From assembly GCF_001905445.1 (NCBI RefSeq), contig NZ_LIVQ01000002.1:1-64000 (forward strand): a DNA stretch of 64,000 nt, in the 5' to 3' direction. This document shows positions 10,985 to 19,359 of this stretch, in pieces. Position numbers and translations under genes: made by a program. How positions within the stretch are numbered: the first letter of the stretch is position 1; every line of letters begins with the position of its first letter. Under the pieces are notes generated by a model. It ran no database searches, was not told the DNA's origin, and saw only the letters and a list, made by a program, of their open reading frames with translations. The DNA comes from Streptomyces sp. CB00455. GTDB taxonomy: Bacteria > Actinomycetota > Actinomycetes > Streptomycetales > Streptomycetaceae.

Positions 10985-12499
10985 TCAGCTGGTGAGCGCC
11001 CGGACCCGGGAGTACACGTCGAGCACGGCGAGGGCCAGGGGCACCAGGCTGAGCAGCACGGCGGCCTCGGTGAGGTCGAGCATGCGTCCCCAGAAGGGTG
11101 ACAGACCCTTGCGGGGGATGACCAGCGCGATCGCGGTGAGCAGGGCCGCACCGGCCGCGACGGCCGCGGTCAGCCAGATGGTCCGCAGCTCCATGCCGCT
11201 GTGGTCCTGCTTGAGGACGAGGGCTTCGAGCAGGGCGGCCGGCGGGTGCAGGGCCAGGCCCAGGATCAGCAGGGCGACGGCGGCCAGACCGGCGGCCAGG
11301 GCGCAGACGACCTGGGAGGTGTAGCGGAAGAGGCGGGCGCGCAGCAGCATCGCGAGGCCGGTGGCGAGGGCCAGCAGGCGGCCCCAGGTGTTGTCGGAGA
11401 AGCCGAGGACGGCGGCGGAGCCCACGGCGACGGCGGCGCAGCCGGCGACCAGGCCGAGCAGCATCTCGTGGCCGCGGCGGGCCTGGGCGGCGATCTGCTC
11501 GGCGTCGAGGGGGGTCGCCTGGTCGATCTGGTCGGAGCCGGAGGGGTCGCCGTACGGCTCCTCGTAGCGGTCGGGGGTCGCCGTGTATTCGACGTACTCG
11601 TCCCTGGCGCTCTGCGGGGCGGCGTACCCGATGGGCAGGCGGGCGAAGCGGGCGGAAAGGCCGGGCAGGAAGGCGACGAGGCCGATGGCGACGGGCGCGC
11701 AGACGGCGGCGGTGGCGGTCGCGGAGGCTTCGGTGGCGATGGCGGTGAAGGTCGCCAGGGTGCCGGTCGCGGCGACGAAGGTGGCGGCGACGAAGGGGGC
11801 GTCACCGCTGGGGGTGAGTGCGACCAGGGCCACGGAGGCGACGAGGACGCAGACGCAGCCGAGCAGGAACTGGAGCCGGCCGGGGCCGTGCCCGGCGGCC
11901 GGGGCGATGATCCCGGAGCCGGCGATCAGCAGGTGCGGGAGCGCGCCCAGGCCGAGGGCGACGGCGGAGCCGCGGTCCCGGTAGACCCGGGCGCGCACCC
12001 CGGCCACGGCGGTGAGCAGGATGCCGACAGCGCCGGCGATGATCCCGGGCAGGCCGTGCATGTCGTGGCGCAGCGGGTCGGCGTACCAGAGGACGAAGCC
12101 GAGCATGACGAGGAGCAGGGCGGCTCCGGCCAGGCCCGCGCCGCGGAGCATGTCGTCGCTCCAGCGGTGGCGGTCGCGCACGACGGCGGAGGCGACGGCG
12201 TCGGAGACGTCGTCGAAGACGGCGGGCGGCAGGGACTCGGCGAAGGGGCGCAGGCTGAGCACCTCGCCGTCGAGCACCTGCTGGGCGGCGAGGGTGCGGG
12301 CTCCGTCGAGGACGGTGCCGGAGCGGCGTACGAGGTGGAAGCCGGTGGGGGCTCCGACGGGCTGGGTCTGGCCGGTGAGGCGCAGCAGCTCGGGGTAGAC
12401 GTCGGCGACGGCGATGTCCTCGGGGAGGGCGACGTCGATGCGGCTGTCGGGAGCCACGACGGTGACCCTGCAGAAGCCCGTCGTTGCGGCCGTACTCAC
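10985..12499 (-). CDS. eccD: Type VII secretion integral membrane protein EccD
   Basis: 504-residue channel component of an ESX-type secretion system. The N-terminal 90 residues resemble the ubiquitin-like YukD domain (FCRVTVVAPDSRIDVALPED, later RSGTVLDGARTLAAQQVLDG). From about residue 125 to the end the sequence alternates long hydrophobic spans with short loops; about eleven spans are consistent with EccD. Start: GTG 12499, preceded by AGGGGGG, gives VSTAATTGF; an open frame continues upstream but lacks an RBS. It is transcribed divergently from eccC, sharing a 220-bp intergenic region, and converges on nothing: rpsO lies 182 bp further left on the same strand. Confidence 0.92.
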   Translation of the reverse strand: MSTAATTGFCRVTVVAPDSRIDVALPEDIAVADVYPELLRLTGQTQPVGAPTGFHLVRRSGTVLDGARTLAAQQVLDGEVLSLRPFAESLPPAVFDDVSDAVASAVVRDRHRWSDDMLRGAGLAGAALLLVMLGFVLWYADPLRHDMHGLPGIIAGAVGILLTAVAGVRARVYRDRGSAVALGLGALPHLLIAGSGIIAPAAGHGPGRLQFLLGCVCVLVASVALVALTPSGDAPFVAATFVAATGTLATFTAIATEASATATAAVCAPVAIGLVAFLPGLSARFARLPIGYAAPQSARDEYVEYTATPDRYEEPYGDPSGSDQIDQATPLDAEQIAAQARRGHEMLLGLVAGCAAVAVGSAAVLGFSDNTWGRLLALATGLAMLLRARLFRYTSQVVCALAAGLAAVALLILGLALHPPAALLEALVLKQDHSGMELRTIWLTAAVAAGAALLTAIALVIPRKGLSPFWGRMLDLTEAAVLLSLVPLALAVLDVYSRVRALTS

Positions 12500-12598
12500 C
12501 TGTGTGACCCCCCTGGTTGGTGCCCGCACCGGCGGACGGTTCGCGGATGCGCATGCTGCGCGCGCCACCCTACCGGGCCGGTGGCCGACAGTCGGCAA

Positions 12599-12612
12599 GT
12601 AGGATCACCTAC
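12599..12612. repeat. Small inverted repeat in the eccD/eccC divergent region
   Basis: GTAGG-ATCA-CCTAC at 12599-12612, with perfect 5-bp arms, lies about midway in the 220-bp region from which eccD and eccC are both transcribed. It could be an operator. This is weak evidence on its own. Confidence 0.3.
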
Positions 12613-12719
12613 CCAGCCATCGCTGGGAGCTACCCCCGGGCGGAGGAGCCCCGTAAACGCCCGGGACTTGGGGGCGCCGGTCGCGACGTCCCGTCCGTAT
12701 TCGAGGGATTGATGCTCCG

Positions 12720-15700
12720 GTGAGCCAGATCGTCGTCAAACGCCCGCCGCGGTCCCTGCCGCCCGAAGTGCCTTCGGAGGAGCTGAGGCTGGAGGCGCCG
12801 CCGGAGCTTCCGCGGGGGCAGCAGGAGGGCATGCTGATGCAGCTCCTGCCGATGCTCGGCATGGGCTCGTCCGCGGTGTTCTTCTTCATGCCGAACGGTG
12901 CGCCCATGATGAAGATCATGGGCGGCCTGATGCTGGCGTCGACGCTGGCGATGGTCGTCGCGCAGTTGATGCGCTTCCGCCGGGGTGCGCAGGGGCAAAT
13001 GGCCGATGTGCGCCGGGACTACCTCAAATACCTTGCCCAGACGCGTCGTCAGGTGCGCCGGACCGCGCGGGCGCAGCGCGACGCGCAGCTGTACCTGCAC
13101 CCGGCTCCCGAGCAGTTGTGGTCGGTGGTGGCCGAGGGCTCGCGGCTGTGGGAGCGGCGGGTCGGGGATCCGGACTTCGGGCAGGCGCGGCTGGGCCTGG
13201 GCGCGCAGCGGCTGTCGACGGCGCTGGTGGCGCCGGACACGGCGCCGGTGGACGAGCTGGAGCCGCTGACGGCGGGCGCGATGCAGCGCTTCCTCAAGGT
13301 GCACTCCTCGCTGGACGGCCTGCCGATGGCGGTCTCGATCCGGGCCTTCTACCACGTGGCGGTCTCGGGTGAGCCGGAGTCGGCGCGCAGTACGGCGCGG
13401 GCGCTGGTGGCGCAGCTGGCGACGCTGCACTCCCCCGAGGACCTGACGGTGGCCGTGGTGGCCTCGCGGGGTGCGGTGGAGGCGTGGGACTGGACGAAGT
13501 GGCTGCCGCACACGCAGGTGGCGGGCCAGGTGGACGGGGCCGGTACCAAGCGGCTGTTCGGCGACGACCTGGGCGAGCTGGAGGGTCTGCTGGCGCCGCG
13601 GCTGGAAGGGCGTCCGCGCTTCAGCCGTGACGTGTCGCCGGTGCTCGACCAGCCGCACCTGGTGCTGGTCCTGGACTGCGACTCCCCCGGCGGCGCGCTG
13701 GTTCCGCCGGACTCGGTGTTCGCGGCGGCCGAGGGGCTGCAGGGCGTGACCATCGTCGAGGTGGTGGCGGGCGAGCTGGACGAGCCGCGCGGCGGGCTGT
13801 CGGTCGTGGTGCGTCCGGGCCGGCTGCGCCTGGAGTCGGGCGCGGGCGTCGCGTACGAGGGCACGCCGGACACGCTGTCGCTGCCCGCCGCGGAGGCGCT
13901 GGCCCGCCAGCTGGCCCCGCTGCGCACGGGCGGCGGGGACGACGACGAGCCGCTGCTGGCCAATCTGGACTTCACGGACCTGCTGAACCTGGGGGACGCG
14001 GCCGCGGTGGACGTGTCGCGGACCTGGCGGCCGCGGTCGGCCGGTGAGCGGCTGCGCGTGCCGATCGGGGTCGGCGAGGACGGCGCTCCGGTGATGCTGG
14101 ACCTGAAGGAGGCGGCGCAGGAGGGCATGGGGCCGCACGGCCTGTGCGTGGGCGCGACCGGTTCCGGCAAGTCGGAGCTGTTGCGCACGCTGGTGCTGGG
14201 TCTCGCGGTGACGCACACCTCGGAGACGCTGAACTTCGTGCTGGCCGACTTCAAGGGCGGTGCGACCTTCACCGGCATGGGGCAGATGCCGCACGTGGCG
14301 GCGGTCATCACCAACCTGGCGGACGACCTGACGCTCGTGGACCGCATGGGCGACTCGATCCGCGGCGAGCTCCAGCGGCGCCAGGAGCTGCTGCGCTCGG
14401 CGGGCAACTACGCGAACATCCACGACTACGAGAAGGCCCGCGCGGCCGGTGCGCCGCTGGAGCCGCTGGCGTCTCTGGTGCTGGTCATCGACGAGTTCTC
14501 GGAACTGCTCACGGCCAAGCCCGACTTCATCGACATGTTCATCCAGATCGGCCGCATCGGCCGGTCGCTGGGCGTGCACCTGCTGCTGGCCTCGCAGCGG
14601 CTGGAGGAGGGCAAGCTGCGCGGCCTGGACACCTACCTGTCGTACCGGATCGGTCTGCGGACCTTCTCGGCGGCGGAGTCGCGGACCGCGATCGGCGTCC
14701 CGGACGCCTACCACCTGCCGTCGGTGCCCGGTTCGGGCTACCTGAAGTTCGGTACGGACGAGATGACCCGCTTCAAGGCGGCGTACGTCTCGGGCACCTA
14801 CCGCTCGGGCGGCCCTGACCTGTCGGTCGGGCTGTTCCCGGTGGAGCGGCGGCCCGCGCTGTTCACGGCGGCGCCGGTGCCGGTGGTGTACGCGGCGCCG
14901 GACCCGGCGTACCTGGCGGCACAGACGGAGCGGACGGACGACGCCCTGTCCGACACGGTGCTGGACGTGATCGTGAGCCGGCTGGAGGGGCAGGGGGTGC
15001 CGGCCCACCAGGTGTGGCTGCCGCCGCTGGACCAGGCGCCCCCGCTGGACCAGCTGCTGCCGGCGCTGGCGCCGAGCGCGGAGCGCGGGCTGCACGCCGA
15101 CGGCTACACGCGGCCCGGCGGGCTCGTCGTGCCGCTGGGACTCATCGACAAGCCCTTCGAGCAGCGGCGCGAGGTGCTGTACCGGGACTTCTCCGGCGCG
15201 GCGGGCCACATGATGGTGGTCGGCGGTCCGCAGTCGGGCAAGTCGACGCTGATGCGGACGCTGATCTCCTCGTTCGCGCTCACCCACACGCCGCGCGAGG
15301 TGCAGTTCTACGGGCTGGACTTCGGCGGCGGCAGCCTGTCGGCGATCGCCGAGCTGCCGCACGTGGGCGGGATCGCCTCGCGCCTGGACCCGGAGCGGGT
15401 GCGGCGTACCGTCGCCGAGGTGGGGGGCATCCTGAACCGGCGCGAGGAGTTCTTCCGGTCGAACAACATCGACTCGATCGGCACCTACCGGCGCCGGCGG
15501 GCGGCGGGTGATCTGCCGGGCGAGCCGTGGGGGGACGTGTTCCTGGTCGTCGACGGCTGGGGCGGCTTCCGCGGCGAGTACGAGGGCCTGGAGCAGGTCG
15601 TCACGGACATCGCGGCCCGGGGCCTGGGCTACGGCATCCACGTGGTGATCACCGCGGCGCGGTACATGGAGGTGCGGGCGGCGCTCAAGGACCAGATGCT

Positions 15701-16688
15701 CAGCCGGCTGGAGCTGCGGCTCGGCGACGTCATGGACTCCGAGTTCGACCGCAAGGTCGCGGCGAACGTGCCCCCCGGGATGCCGGGCCGGGGTCAGGTG
15801 CCGGAGAAGCTGCACTTCCTCGGCGCGCTGCCGCGGATCGACGGCTCGCACGAGGCGGCGGACCTCTCGGAGGCCACGGCGGCCTTCGTGGACGCGGTCA
15901 AGCAGAACTGGCCGGGGCCCGCGGCTCCCGGCGTGCGGCTGCTGCCGCGCCTGCTCCACGCCGACCAGCTGCCCAAGGGCGGGGAGCACCCGCACCGCGG
16001 GATCGCGATCGGCATCGACGAGACGGACCTGGAGCCGGTGTTCGTCGACTTCGAGTCCGACCCGTTCCTGCTCGTCTTCGGCGAGAGCGAGTCGGGCAAG
16101 ACGAACCTGCTGCGGCTGATCGCCCGGCAGATTTCGGAGCGCTACACGCCGGACCAGGCGCGCCTGGTGGTCGGCGACTACCGGCGCAGCCTGCTCGGGG
16201 CACTGCCGGAGGAACACCTGCTGGAGTACGCGCCGATGGCGAGCTCCCTGCAGATGCACATGGAAGCGCTGGGCGGGGTGTTCTCGCGCCGGCAGCCGCC
16301 GACCGACGTCACGCCGCAGCAGTTGCGCGACCGCAGCTGGTGGACGGGCCCGGACGTGTTCATCGTCATCGACGACTTCGACCTGGTGGCCACGAGCCAG
16401 GGCAATCCGCTGGCGCCGCTCGTGGAGTTCCTGCCCTTCGCCCGGGACACCGGCGTGCGCTTCATCATCGCGCGCAACTCGGCGGGTGCCTCCAGGTCGA
16501 TGTACGAGCCGTTCATGCAGCGGATCAAGGAGCTGGGCGCGCAGGGCGTGGTGCTGTCCGGCGACCCGTCCGAGGGCGATCTCGTCGGCAATGTGCGGCC
16601 GCGCCCGATGCCGCCGGGGCGGGCCTACTTCGCCTCGCGCCGCCGGGGCACCTCGCTGGTGCAGCTGGGGCGGATGCCCGGGATGTAG
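12720..16688 (+). CDS. eccC: Type VII secretion ATPase EccC (single-chain)
   Basis: 1322-residue FtsK/SpoIIIE-type motor of the ESX secretion system, fused as one chain as in most actinomycetes outside some mycobacterial loci. Two membrane segments lie near residues 38-85 (MLGMGSSAVFFFMPNG and GGLMLASTLAMVVAQL). Three P-loop ATPase domains follow, with Walker A motifs GATGSGKS (about 476), GGPQSGKS (about 835) and GESESGKT (about 1121). Walker B is canonical in domain 1 (LVLVIDEFSELL) but altered in domain 2 (VFLVVDGWGGF) and domain 3 (VFIVIDDFDLV), in keeping with one main hydrolytic site. Starts at GTG 12720 and is followed by a hairpin terminator. It should recruit the Esx substrates encoded just downstream. 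Confidence 0.95.
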   Translation: MSQIVVKRPPRSLPPEVPSEELRLEAPPELPRGQQEGMLMQLLPMLGMGSSAVFFFMPNGAPMMKIMGGLMLASTLAMVVAQLMRFRRGAQGQMADVRRDYLKYLAQTRRQVRRTARAQRDAQLYLHPAPEQLWSVVAEGSRLWERRVGDPDFGQARLGLGAQRLSTALVAPDTAPVDELEPLTAGAMQRFLKVHSSLDGLPMAVSIRAFYHVAVSGEPESARSTARALVAQLATLHSPEDLTVAVVASRGAVEAWDWTKWLPHTQVAGQVDGAGTKRLFGDDLGELEGLLAPRLEGRPRFSRDVSPVLDQPHLVLVLDCDSPGGALVPPDSVFAAAEGLQGVTIVEVVAGELDEPRGGLSVVVRPGRLRLESGAGVAYEGTPDTLSLPAAEALARQLAPLRTGGGDDDEPLLANLDFTDLLNLGDAAAVDVSRTWRPRSAGERLRVPIGVGEDGAPVMLDLKEAAQEGMGPHGLCVGATGSGKSELLRTLVLGLAVTHTSETLNFVLADFKGGATFTGMGQMPHVAAVITNLADDLTLVDRMGDSIRGELQRRQELLRSAGNYANIHDYEKARAAGAPLEPLASLVLVIDEFSELLTAKPDFIDMFIQIGRIGRSLGVHLLLASQRLEEGKLRGLDTYLSYRIGLRTFSAAESRTAIGVPDAYHLPSVPGSGYLKFGTDEMTRFKAAYVSGTYRSGGPDLSVGLFPVERRPALFTAAPVPVVYAAPDPAYLAAQTERTDDALSDTVLDVIVSRLEGQGVPAHQVWLPPLDQAPPLDQLLPALAPSAERGLHADGYTRPGGLVVPLGLIDKPFEQRREVLYRDFSGAAGHMMVVGGPQSGKSTLMRTLISSFALTHTPREVQFYGLDFGGGSLSAIAELPHVGGIASRLDPERVRRTVAEVGGILNRREEFFRSNNIDSIGTYRRRRAAGDLPGEPWGDVFLVVDGWGGFRGEYEGLEQVVTDIAARGLGYGIHVVITAARYMEVRAALKDQMLSRLELRLGDVMDSEFDRKVAANVPPGMPGRGQVPEKLHFLGALPRIDGSHEAADLSEATAAFVDAVKQNWPGPAAPGVRLLPRLLHADQLPKGGEHPHRGIAIGIDETDLEPVFVDFESDPFLLVFGESESGKTNLLRLIARQISERYTPDQARLVVGDYRRSLLGALPEEHLLEYAPMASSLQMHMEALGGVFSRRQPPTDVTPQQLRDRSWWTGPDVFIVIDDFDLVATSQGNPLAPLVEFLPFARDTGVRFIIARNSAGASRSMYEPFMQRIKELGAQGVVLSGDPSEGDLVGNVRPRPMPPGRAYFASRRRGTSLVQLGRMPGM

Positions 16689-16717
16689 CCGGCCCGGCGG
16701 CGGCCGGCCGCTGCTGT

Positions 16718-16759
16718 CTGCGGCGATCGCGCGGAAAGCTCTTCCCGCGGTCGCCGCAG
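16718..16759 (+). terminator. Terminator hairpin after eccC
   Basis: CTGCGGCGA (16718-16726) pairs with TCGCCGCAG (16751-16759), extended inward by GCGCGG/CCGCGG pairing. It begins 30 bp after the eccC stop and ends 50 bp before the DUF397 gene, so that gene may have its own promoter. Confidence 0.7.
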
Positions 16760-16808
16760 CCCCGATAATCGGCGGTGAAGACCGCGCCACCGAGGGGAAA
16801 GGCCGCCC

Positions 16809-17054
16809 ATGGGCACCCAGCAGGAGAAGGACGAGCTGTACGCGCTCGACATCAGCGGCGTGGAGTGGGAGGGGCCGCCCGGTACCAGCCCGGACGAGGA
16901 GCGGGTGGAGATCGCCCGGCTGCCCGAGGGCGCGGTGGCCATGCGGTCCTCGCTGGACCGCGACACCGTGCTGCGGTACACCGCGGCCGAGTGGGAGGCG
17001 TTCGTACTCGGCGCCCGGGACGGGGAGTTCGACCTCGACCGCCACCGGCCCTGA
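16809..17054 (+). CDS. DUF397-family small protein
   Basis: 81-residue acidic protein. The C-terminal half (VAMRSSLDRDTVLRYTAAEWEAFVLGARDGEFD) is the DUF397 signature, a family very abundant in streptomycetes, where members usually sit beside XRE-type regulators and may act as their partners. Here there is no such regulator next to it; the gene sits alone between eccC and the esx pair. It starts at ATG behind GAGGGGAAAGGC and ends 27 bp before a terminator shared with esxB. A role in the secretion system is only suggested by position. Confidence 0.8.
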   Translation: MGTQQEKDELYALDISGVEWEGPPGTSPDEERVEIARLPEGAVAMRSSLDRDTVLRYTAAEWEAFVLGARDGEFDLDRHRP

Positions 17055-17081
17055 GGCCGGGCCCCGGCACGGCACGGCGAA

Positions 17082-17122
17082 CGCCGAAGGGGCGCGCCCG
17101 GTGCGGGCGCGCCCCTTCGGCG
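17082..17122. terminator. Bidirectional terminator between DUF397 gene and esxB
   Basis: Perfect 19-bp stem (17082-17100 with 17104-17122) around a 3-nt loop, lying in the 93-bp gap between two convergent genes. Confidence 0.85.
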
Positions 17123-17147
17123 CGTACTGCCTGTGCGGCTACCGGAC

Positions 17148-17456
17148 TCAGAAGCCCTCGGTGAACAGGCGGGACGCCTTCTGGTCGGTGGAGCGGTAGT
17201 CGTCCTTGCCGCGCTCGATCAGCTGCGCGACGTGCTCCAGCTGGGACTTCATGTGCTCGGCCTTGCCCTTGTACTTGGCCTGGAGCTGGATGTACGAGGC
17301 GTGCGCCTCGCCGTCCCAGGTGTCCGTGACGACCTTCAGCGCCTGGTCCATGGCGGCCAGGTCGTCGACGATCTTCTTGGAGACCGTGCGGATGCGGTTG
17401 GCCATCTGCTGGACGCTCTCGTACTGGACCTTGGTGTGCCCGTCAGTACCAGCCAT
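17148..17456 (-). CDS. esxB: WXG100-family protein EsxB
   Basis: 102-residue secreted substrate of the type VII system. The WxG turn is present as DTWDGEAHASYI in the middle of a helical hairpin, and the C-terminal flank has a YxxxD/E-like export signal candidate (KDDYRSTDQKASRL). There is no signal peptide, as expected. It starts at ATG 17456 with GGAGAAGAAC upstream. It is second in a two-gene unit, 50 bp behind esxA; such pairs form heterodimers that EccC recognises. Naming of A versus B follows the S. coelicolor convention as I recall it. Confidence 0.92.
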   Translation of the reverse strand: MAGTDGHTKVQYESVQQMANRIRTVSKKIVDDLAAMDQALKVVTDTWDGEAHASYIQLQAKYKGKAEHMKSQLEHVAQLIERGKDDYRSTDQKASRLFTEGF

Positions 17457-17506
17457 GTTCTTCTCCTTCGCGCTGAGCGGGGTTGCTGCCGGGAAAACGG
17501 CGTGGG

Positions 17507-17845
17507 TCAGATGGCGTTGAGGCCGGAGCTGTTGCCGCCCGCATTGGCCGCGACCGCCTTGAACGCCGCGCGCACGTCGTCGTCCTGGGCGTTGCTCAGG
17601 TTCTTGGTCTGGGCCACCGCGTTGTGCAGGACCCCGAGCAGGCGACGGATCTCGTCGTGGTCCTCGTTGACCACCGTCTGGGCGGAGACGAATCCCGAGG
17701 CACCCACACCGGTCCAGCCGGCGCTCACCGTGGCCAGGATGTCGGCCAGCTCGCGGGACTGGGTGGTGACGGCCTCGGCCGTTTCGGAGATCTTGTTCTT
17801 GGCCTGGACGATCGGATCGTCTGCAAGTCCGAAATTGTTGCTCAT
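17507..17845 (-). CDS. esxA: WXG100-family protein EsxA
   Basis: 112-residue WXG100 protein, partner of the adjacent EsxB. The helix-turn-helix core contains the motif in ATVSAGWTGVGASGFVSAQ. The C-terminus extends into a glycine-rich, flexible tail (AANAGGNSSGLNAI). An in-frame upstream extension exists, but ATG 17845 has the strong RBS GAGGAG and gives MSNNFGLADDPIV. First gene of the esxA-esxB unit; a promoter candidate lies about 150 bp upstream. Confidence 0.9.
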   Translation of the reverse strand: MSNNFGLADDPIVQAKNKISETAEAVTTQSRELADILATVSAGWTGVGASGFVSAQTVVNEDHDEIRRLLGVLHNAVAQTKNLSNAQDDDVRAAFKAVAANAGGNSSGLNAI

Positions 17846-17992
17846 CCGAAGCTCCTCACTTCTCAATTCGCCGGCAAAACCGGCGGATTGCGTGGCGGAG
17901 CGGACATGCCCGGCGCGGATATGAGCCACGCGCCCCGGGTATCCCCCTCCGCTTCACGCGATCCCCCGATCACAGTCGTGAAGCCTGCTGTC

Positions 17993-18021
17993 ACTCTAGC
18001 CAGTTCATCCGCACGGCCCAA
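17993..18021 (-). promoter_or_regulatory. Candidate promoter of esxA-esxB
   Basis: On the minus strand TTGGGC (18016-18021) and TAGAGT (17993-17998) are separated by exactly 17 bp. They lie in the 213-bp region between mycP and esxA, leaving a leader of about 140 nt. Match to the housekeeping consensus is moderate. Confidence 0.45.
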
Positions 18022-18058
18022 CACCGGTGGTCCGCTTCCGTCGATGAACGGTGACCGT

Positions 18059-19348
18059 TCACTGCAAACGGCGCCTGCGGCGGTGGGCATCGCGGACGAC
18101 GGTCGCGGTCCCCGCGATCACGGCGATGAGGACGGCGCACATGCCCAGAGCGTACGTGCCGACGCGCTCCTCGCGCTGCTGGGCCGTCTCGCCCAGCGGC
18201 AGCGCCGCGGCCTCCGGGGCGGCCGCGGGGGGCGGGCCGGGATCCGGTACGGGGGCCCTCGGGGCCTCTCGGTCCTGGCTGAGCGCGCGCACCGGGTCGA
18301 CGACGCCCCAACCCACGTAGTCGTCACGGCCCTTGACCGAGCGCTCGGCCGTGTTCTGGATCTGCCAGACGATCTGCTGGACGGACCAGTCCCCGTGCTT
18401 GGCGCGCAGCAGGGCGGCGACGCCGGCCACGTAGGGGGCGGAGAAACTGGTGCCGTTGTCGATGCACTGGCCGAAGCCGGGGACGGTGGAGACCATGTCG
18501 ACCCCGGGCGCGGCGACCCCGATGAAGTCGCCGGGCTGGGAGAACGCCGCACGCTCGTTGTTGCGGTCCGAGGACGCCACCGCGAGCACGCCGGGGAAGG
18601 CCGCCGGGTAGGTCTTGCGCTTCTCGCCGCTCATGCCGTCGTTGCCCGCCGAGGCGACCACGACGACATTGGCCTCGATGGCCTTCTGGACGGACTTGGC
18701 GAGGGCGGAGTCGGAGGACAGCTGGGCGTCCGTGTCCTGTGAGATGTTGATCACCTGGGCACCCTTGGACACCGCGTGGTCGATCGCCAGGCTCAGCGAC
18801 TGGGCGTCGCCCTTGCCCTGCCCGTCGTTCTGCCGGATGGGGATGATCGTGGCCTCCGGGGCCAGGCCGACGAAGCCGGTGCCCTCCTGGGGGCGCGCCG
18901 CGATCAGGCCGGCCACCTTGGTGCCGTGGCCGACGTTGTCCGCCGTGCCGTCGCCGCCCTTGGGGTCCGTGAAGTCCTTGCCGGCGCCGGTGTCGAGGGC
19001 GCCGCTGAGCTGCGGGTTGGCGCGGTCGACGCCGGTGTCGATGACCGCGACGCGGACGGCGGCGCCCTTGGCGTCCTTGCCCTTGGTGTGCGCCCACAGC
19101 TCGTCGAGCAGGAGCCGCTGGAGGGCCCAGGGGCGGTCCGCTATCTGCTTCTTCATGGGGAAGGTGCACTCGCCGGCGCCGTCGGGTCGCAGGGCGTACG
19201 GGCGCTGCGGTGGGGTGGCATGCCCGGACGCGGTCGGTGCGGTGTCCGTGTCCGGTACCGCGGCCGAGGCGGCGGCCGGGGTGGCACAGAGCGCGACGAG
19301 GGCGAGGGCGGCGGGCAGCGCGCGGCGCCGCCCCGGGGACTGGGTCAT
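18059..19348 (-). CDS. mycP: Type VII secretion-associated serine protease, mycosin (MycP)
   Basis: 429-residue subtilisin-like (S8) protease, membrane-anchored outside the cell. It has an N-terminal signal peptide (positive RRR followed by about 15 hydrophobic residues and AASAA), catalytic Asp104 in AVIDTGVD, His141 in GHGTKVAG and Ser301 in NGTSFSAPYVAG, and a Pro/Ala-rich linker before a single membrane segment at about 395-417 (ALGMCAVLIAVIAGTATVV) with a basic cytoplasmic tail. Start: ATG 19348, 11 bp after the eccB stop with GTGAGGA upstream. Mycosins stabilise and regulate the ESX complex; this one follows eccB in the same unit. Confidence 0.93.
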   Translation of the reverse strand: MTQSPGRRRALPAALALVALCATPAAASAAVPDTDTAPTASGHATPPQRPYALRPDGAGECTFPMKKQIADRPWALQRLLLDELWAHTKGKDAKGAAVRVAVIDTGVDRANPQLSGALDTGAGKDFTDPKGGDGTADNVGHGTKVAGLIAARPQEGTGFVGLAPEATIIPIRQNDGQGKGDAQSLSLAIDHAVSKGAQVINISQDTDAQLSSDSALAKSVQKAIEANVVVVASAGNDGMSGEKRKTYPAAFPGVLAVASSDRNNERAAFSQPGDFIGVAAPGVDMVSTVPGFGQCIDNGTSFSAPYVAGVAALLRAKHGDWSVQQIVWQIQNTAERSVKGRDDYVGWGVVDPVRALSQDREAPRAPVPDPGPPPAAAPEAAALPLGETAQQREERVGTYALGMCAVLIAVIAGTATVVRDAHRRRRRLQ

Positions 19349-19359
19349 CGGCGGTTTCC

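Noticed and set aside
12630..17075. Very long open frame (about 1480 codons) on the minus strand opposite eccC
   Set aside because: It is a shadow created by third-position GC bias; its translation is low-complexity Arg/His/Val-rich with no domain, while eccC on the other strand has three clear P-loops.
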